A stretch of 9,840 bases of DNA. Origin: Candidatus Omnitrophota bacterium. Its GTDB lineage: Bacteria; Omnitrophota; Gorgyraeia; 2-02-FULL-51-18; JAGOUK01. The stretch covers positions 1 through 9,840 of the forward strand of contig JAGOUK010000033.1 in assembly GCA_018061225.1 (NCBI GenBank), read 5' to 3'. How positions within the stretch are numbered: position 1 is the first letter of the stretch; each line of letters starts with the position of its first letter. A program made the position numbers and the translations under genes. Shown here one piece after another: positions 7,139 to 9,840 of the stretch. Below the pieces are notes generated by a model that worked only from the letters and a program-made list of their open reading frames with translations, was not told the origin of the DNA and did no database searches.

Positions 7139-7462
7139 ATGACGGATCAAGAAATCATTCAATCGATCGAGCAGGACGTGAAGTCCAACAAGATCATCAT
7201 GTTTGTGAAGGGCACGAAGACAATGCCGCAATGCGGCTTTTCGGCCGCGACGATCACGATGTTCAATAAGATAGGCAAGCCTTTTGAGACGCGCGATATT
7301 TTGGCAAATCCTGACCTGCGTCGTTTGGTGCCGGCCTACAGCGACTGGCCGACTTTTCCTCAGGTGTTCATCGGCGGCCAATTTGTCGGCGGATGCGACA
7401 TCTGCACCGAGCTGTTTGAGCAAGGCGAGCTTCAGAAAATGGTCGAAGCCGCTGCCGCTTAA
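7139..7462 (+). CDS. grxD: CGFS-type monothiol glutaredoxin (Grx4-like)
   Basis: This is a 107-residue monothiol glutaredoxin, the usual length for bacterial Grx4. It carries the CGFS active site at 32-35 (single Cys32), Lys24 in FVKGTK, the WPTFPQVF glutathione-binding loop at 70-77 and GGCD at 84-87. Such proteins bind a bridging [2Fe-2S] cluster with glutathione and pass it to partners or to BolA-type proteins, rather than acting as general disulfide reductases. GGGAG at 7130-7134 gives a clear ribosome site. It directly follows the BolA-like gene, so the two probably form a functional pair in the cytoplasm. Its presence implies glutathione or a related thiol in the host. Confidence 0.96.
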   Translation: MTDQEIIQSIEQDVKSNKIIMFVKGTKTMPQCGFSAATITMFNKIGKPFETRDILANPDLRRLVPAYSDWPTFPQVFIGGQFVGGCDICTELFEQGELQKMVEAAAA

Positions 7463-7495
7463 AGTACTGCGTTTAAACGAGAAGGAGATCTGACC

Positions 7496-7837
7496 ATGAA
7501 ATGGATGCAAGTTATGCTCGTCGCGGCGTTGCTGGTGGTAACGGCTCAAGGGGCCGCGCTGGCTTACGGAGATGATGACATGGGCACAGCGCCAGGGTAT
7601 GTTAAACGCTCCGCCATGGAAGAAAAGGCGATTCAATCTTCAGCTGCCGGCGTCAATGTCCGCGGCGAGAGCGGCGGTTTTGACGATTATCTGAACGACG
7701 ATCTTTTTCCTGGTGAGGATGAATTCCGTTTGATGGATGTGGACGCGGATTCACGGCTGGTGCTCGGCGGCGGAGAGGATGCCCCCGGCGGCGTTTCCTT
7801 TAAGAAAAGCTACGAGCGTTCACCGATCGCTGAATAG
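7496..7837 (+). CDS. small acidic exported protein, unknown function
   Basis: This is a 113-residue protein with a strong AAGGAG at 7482-7487, eight bases before the ATG. Residues 1-23 are a signal peptide (Lys2, core VMLVAALLVVTAQGAA, cleavage at ALA), so the mature protein is about 90 residues. The mature part is very acidic (YGDDDMG; FDDYLNDDLFPGEDEF at about 61-76; DVDADS) and ends with a short basic patch (KKSYERS). There are no cysteines and no recognised domain. An acidic exported protein could bind calcium or other cations, but no EF-hand pattern is visible and this is speculation. It sits between the glutaredoxin (33 nt gap) and the EVE gene (14 nt gap). Confidence 0.75.
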   Translation: MKWMQVMLVAALLVVTAQGAALAYGDDDMGTAPGYVKRSAMEEKAIQSSAAGVNVRGESGGFDDYLNDDLFPGEDEFRLMDVDADSRLVLGGGEDAPGGVSFKKSYERSPIAE

Positions 7838-7851
7838 CATCCCGACCTTTC

Positions 7852-8259
7852 GTGGCGCATTGGCTGCTTAAGACAGAGGCTTCCGTTTATTCCTTTGACG
7901 CCCTTGTCCGGGACGGTTCAACGTTCTGGGAGGGCGTTCGCAATTATCAGGCCCGCAACAATCTGCGCGCGATGAAAAAAGGCGACACCGCTTTTATTTA
8001 TCACAGCGTGGACGAAAAGCGCGCCGTCGGAGCGGCCCGGGTGACGCGCGAAGCATACCCGGACCCGACCGATAAGACAGGGGAGTGGTCGGTGGTGGAA
8101 GTTGTGCCGGTCCATAAGTTTGCCGCTCCGGTCACTCTCGCGCAATTCAAGTCGGACACGATCCTCAAAGAAACAGCTTTAGTGCGGCAGTCTCGTCTTT
8201 CGGTCGTGCCGCTCACGCCGGTTCAGGCGAAGCGCCTGATCAAGCTCGCGGCTGGCTGA
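7852..8259 (+). CDS. EVE domain-containing protein
   Basis: This is a 135-residue protein consisting almost entirely of one EVE domain (PUA/YTH-like fold), as in human THYN1 and its bacterial homologues. The start is a GTG chosen because MAHWLLKTEA at 1-10 aligns with the near-universal beginning of the family (xxWLLKTEP). Other signatures are FWEGVRNYQARNNLRAMKKGD at 25-45, FIYHS at 48-52, and VGAARVTREAYPDPT. EVE domains are thought to bind modified bases in DNA or RNA; standalone bacterial copies have no assigned pathway. The usual Pro of KTEP is Ala here, a small departure in a conserved motif. No obvious Shine-Dalgarno precedes it, and the 14 nt gap after the acidic exported gene suggests coupled translation. 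Confidence 0.93.
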   Translation: MAHWLLKTEASVYSFDALVRDGSTFWEGVRNYQARNNLRAMKKGDTAFIYHSVDEKRAVGAARVTREAYPDPTDKTGEWSVVEVVPVHKFAAPVTLAQFKSDTILKETALVRQSRLSVVPLTPVQAKRLIKLAAG

Positions 8260-8295
8260 CAGAGCATCCCATCCAATCGCTCAATGACACCCGAT

Positions 8296-8300
8296 AAGGA
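8296..8300 (+). promoter_or_regulatory. ribosome binding site deciding between two ATGs
   Basis: AAGGA lies two bases before ATG 8303 and five bases before ATG 8306. The spacing favours the second ATG as the start of the SDR gene. Confidence 0.55.
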
Positions 8301-8305
8301 TAATG

Positions 8306-9121
8306 ATGAATAGCGACAAAAAGTATGCGGGACAGGTAGTCTTGATCACCGGCCCAACGACCGGTATCGGGCGTGATCTGGCGGAATTGTTTGCCGCTCA
8401 GGGAGCCGAACTTATTTTGGTGTCGCGTAATGCGGGTAAGCTCGAGCAGCTTCAGGTCGAGCTTGGGTCGAAGCACAGCACCCGGTCGCATGTCATCCCG
8501 ATGGATCTTGCCCTGACCGGCGCATCGGCTCAGCTGATATCAGCCGTCGACCGGCTCGATCTTAGCGTCGATGTGCTCGTGAACAACGCGGGCTATGGGG
8601 TGTACGGCAAATTTTTGGCAGAGGATATTCACGCGCAGCTGGGCATGATCGAACTCCACGTGGCCGCGCCCACGCGGCTGACGCATCACTTTTTGCCGGG
8701 AATGATCGAGCGGGGCCGGGGAGGGGTGCTGAATATTTCATCCACCGGCGGGTTTCAACCGGTCGGGATCGAGAATGTGTATTGCTCAACCAAGGCGTAC
8801 CTCACACATTTCACCGAAGCCCTGGCCGAGGAGATCGGACCCAAATCCAATACCGGCGTCAGCATCACCTGCGTTTGCCCGGGTCCGACCGAAACGCCTT
8901 TTTTTGATAATCCCCACATGAAGACGCGCACCCCAGCCAAACTCTCCCGCATGACCTCCATCCAGGTCGCGCAGCTGGCCATGTCCGCGTTTGAAAAAGG
9001 CAAGATATTAGAAGTCTGCGGAATGCAAAACAAGCTCATTGCCCTGGCCACCAAACTTGCCCCCCGCGCCGCTGTGCGCAAAGCTGCCCGCCAGATCGTC
9101 GAACGCTCCACCGTTCGCTGA
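8306..9121 (+). CDS. short-chain dehydrogenase/reductase (SDR)
   Basis: This is a 271-residue classical SDR oxidoreductase (COG0300/DltE-like). Counting from the first ATG at 8303, the cofactor loop TGPTTGIG is at 16-23, NNAG at 94-97, catalytic Ser147 in NISSTGG, and YCSTK at 160-164 (Tyr160, Lys164). The segment CPGPTETPFF at 192-201 is the usual post-active-site loop. SRN at 41-43 after the second strand suggests an NADP(H) preference, which is an inference. The substrate is unknown; homologues include ketoreductases acting on lipid or small carbonyl compounds. The ATG at 8306 is preferred on ribosome-site spacing. The last residues (TVR) and the stop codon are encoded within the left arm of a 110-bp palindrome, so the natural C-terminus may have been altered when that element arrived. 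It is probably the last gene of the operon. Confidence 0.93.
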   Translation: MNSDKKYAGQVVLITGPTTGIGRDLAELFAAQGAELILVSRNAGKLEQLQVELGSKHSTRSHVIPMDLALTGASAQLISAVDRLDLSVDVLVNNAGYGVYGKFLAEDIHAQLGMIELHVAAPTRLTHHFLPGMIERGRGGVLNISSTGGFQPVGIENVYCSTKAYLTHFTEALAEEIGPKSNTGVSITCVCPGPTETPFFDNPHMKTRTPAKLSRMTSIQVAQLAMSAFEKGKILEVCGMQNKLIALATKLAPRAAVRKAARQIVERSTVR

Positions 9122-9218
9122 AAAAGCCGCATCTGCTTCGTTGTTCGGAGGCTTACGTAGCTATCGCTACGCCGCGCCTCCTCACGCCTCGCATCTGCGG
9201 CTTTTTGAGCGAACGGTG
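9109..9218. repeat. 110-bp nested palindromic element (REP/MITE-like)
   Basis: The outer arms 9109-9131 and 9196-9218 are inverted copies matching at 22 of 23 positions (left reads CACCGTTCGCT-G-AAAAAGCCGCA; the single mismatch is at 9120/9207). Inside are GGAGGC at 9147-9152 paired with GCCTCC at 9176-9181, and a central hairpin CGTAGC-TATC-GCTACG at 9156-9171. The ATCTGC after the left arm and the GCATC before the right arm add partial pairing. The size and nested symmetry resemble dispersed palindromic elements found between genes in many bacteria. No second copy or transposase lies in this window, so mobility is inferred. No target-site duplication was identified. Confidence 0.8.
9121..9206 (+). 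terminator. probable terminator within the palindrome
   Basis: AAAAAGCCGCA at 9121-9131 pairs with TGCGGCTTTTT at 9196-9206, giving a GC-containing stem closed on the + strand by a run of five T. The enclosed region has its own hairpins, which would bring the arms together. It lies directly after the SDR stop and would end the 4820-9121 transcript. The symmetry would allow termination on both strands. The long enclosed region makes it atypical. Confidence 0.45.
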
Positions 9219-9245
9219 AATTTTGGGATATTGATTAAGCCCGGG

Positions 9246-9274
9246 TTGAGGCGCACCCCTGTATATGGTAAAGT
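9246..9274 (+). promoter_or_regulatory. candidate promoter for purB
   Basis: TTGAGG at 9246-9251 and TAAAGT at 9269-9274 are separated by 17 bases, and each matches four of six consensus bases. They lie between the palindromic element and purB, where a new promoter is expected if the palindrome terminates the previous transcript. TATGGT at 9264-9269 is a competing -10 with spacing that is too short. Confidence 0.35.
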
Positions 9275-9312
9275 ACCCGTTCTTCATTCCCACAGGTAGA
9301 GGGTTTTTCAGC

Positions 9313-9840
9313 ATGATTGACCGATACAGCTTGCCCGAAATGAACCGGATTTGGACGGAAGAGAACCGCTTCCGCCGGATGCTTGATGTTGAGATCGCCG
9401 TGGTCGAAGCCATGGCCGACAAAGGCATCGTGCCCAAGAAATCCGCCTCCAATATCAAGAAAAAAGCCTCGTTCAAAGTTTCCGAAATCCATGAAATTGA
9501 AAAGGTTACGAAGCACGACGTCACCGCTTTCCTGAAATCGGTGGGCAAGTCCATCGGACCGGACGCGCGCTTCGTCCACATGGGCATCACCTCAAGCGAC
9601 GTCTTAGACACGGCCGTTTCGCTGCAAATCGTGCAGAGTCTCGACATGATTATCAAGAAGACCAAGGCCCTTCAGGCGGCGGTCAAAAAGTTAGCCCTCA
9701 AACACAAGATGACACCGGCCATGGGCCGCACCCACGGCGTGCACGCGGAGCCCACCACCTTTGGTCTCAAAGTCCTCCTTTACTATCCCGAGCTTAGCCG
9801 CAACCTGGACCGCCTGGAACATGCCAAGCGCGGTATCTCC
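9313..9840 (+). CDS. purB: adenylosuccinate lyase, 3' partial
   Basis: The first 176 codons are present and the frame is open to the window edge, so the C-terminal part (family total about 430 residues) is missing. The enzyme belongs to the fumarase/aspartase superfamily and acts twice in purine synthesis, cleaving SAICAR and adenylosuccinate to release fumarate. The start ATG follows AGAGGG at 9298-9303. MIDRYSLPEMNRIW is a typical PurB beginning. Active-site histidines are His68 (KHDV), His89 (FVHMGITSSDVLDT at 87-100) and His141 (MGRTHGVHAEPTTFG at 137-151), at the same positions as in the Bacillus subtilis enzyme. The flexible signature loop lies beyond the window. It follows the palindromic element, so it is probably transcribed separately from the SDR operon. 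Confidence 0.95.
   Translation, partial: MIDRYSLPEMNRIWTEENRFRRMLDVEIAVVEAMADKGIVPKKSASNIKKKASFKVSEIHEIEKVTKHDVTAFLKSVGKSIGPDARFVHMGITSSDVLDTAVSLQIVQSLDMIIKKTKALQAAVKKLALKHKMTPAMGRTHGVHAEPTTFGLKVLLYYPELSRNLDRLEHAKRGIS

Noticed and set aside
7838..8275. GCATCCC occurring after the stop codons of two neighbouring genes (about 7838 and 8265)
   Set aside because: The shared word is only seven bases and has no surrounding similarity, so chance is sufficient.
1..9840. CRISPR arrays, tRNA/rRNA genes, insertion sequences, phage genes
   Set aside because: No regularly spaced direct repeats, no transposase or integrase frames and no recognisable tRNA or rRNA sequence were seen; nearly the whole window is occupied by protein genes.

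Overview
The window is about 9.8 kb of densely packed, moderately GC-rich bacterial chromosome with every gene on the + strand. Signal peptides on small exported proteins, a BolA/CGFS-glutaredoxin pair and a standalone EVE protein suggest a Gram-negative bacterium. The many small lineage-specific secreted or anchored proteins and a plant/cyanobacterial-looking GlgC would fit an uncultivated candidate phylum (Omnitrophota is one guess), but no feature settles the taxonomy.

Region 1 (1-1820) is the end of a two-domain protein: the C-terminus of a DUF692/MNIO multinuclear iron oxidase fused to a DUF2063 (BufC/HvfC-like) partner. It overlaps a GATase1-like PF07090 protein by 35 nt. MNIO/DUF2063 pairs modify cysteine-containing ribosomal peptides (bufferin-type systems, often linked to copper stress). 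The precursor peptide would have to lie upstream of the window, since no candidate is visible here.

Region 2 (1857-4713) encodes AMP-forming acetyl-CoA synthetase (acs), then a membrane-anchored MORN-type repeat protein that starts at a TTG overlapping the acs stop, then a tiny single-pass membrane protein. Regions 1 and 2 could be one transcript, because the only gap (36 nt, before acs) shows no terminator.

Region 3 (4820-9121) looks like one long operon behind an AT-rich promoter-like stretch at about 4748-4776. Its order is: an anchored DUF2007-like protein, glgC (ADP-glucose pyrophosphorylase, glycogen synthesis), a small exported Trp-containing protein, bolA-like, grxD-like CGFS glutaredoxin, a small exported acidic protein, an EVE-domain protein and an SDR oxidoreductase. 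Gaps are 14-46 nt and most genes have clear Shine-Dalgarno sequences. BolA and the CGFS glutaredoxin are established partners in Fe-S cluster handling.

Region 4 (9109-9840) begins with a 110-bp nested palindrome that includes the SDR stop codon and can also form a terminator. It is followed by a promoter-like stretch and the first 176 codons of purB (adenylosuccinate lyase), which runs off the window. Most content is housekeeping. The parts that merit a second look are the MNIO-DUF2063 fusion with its GATase-like partner, the palindromic element, and the small exported or anchored proteins of unknown function interleaved with metabolic genes.
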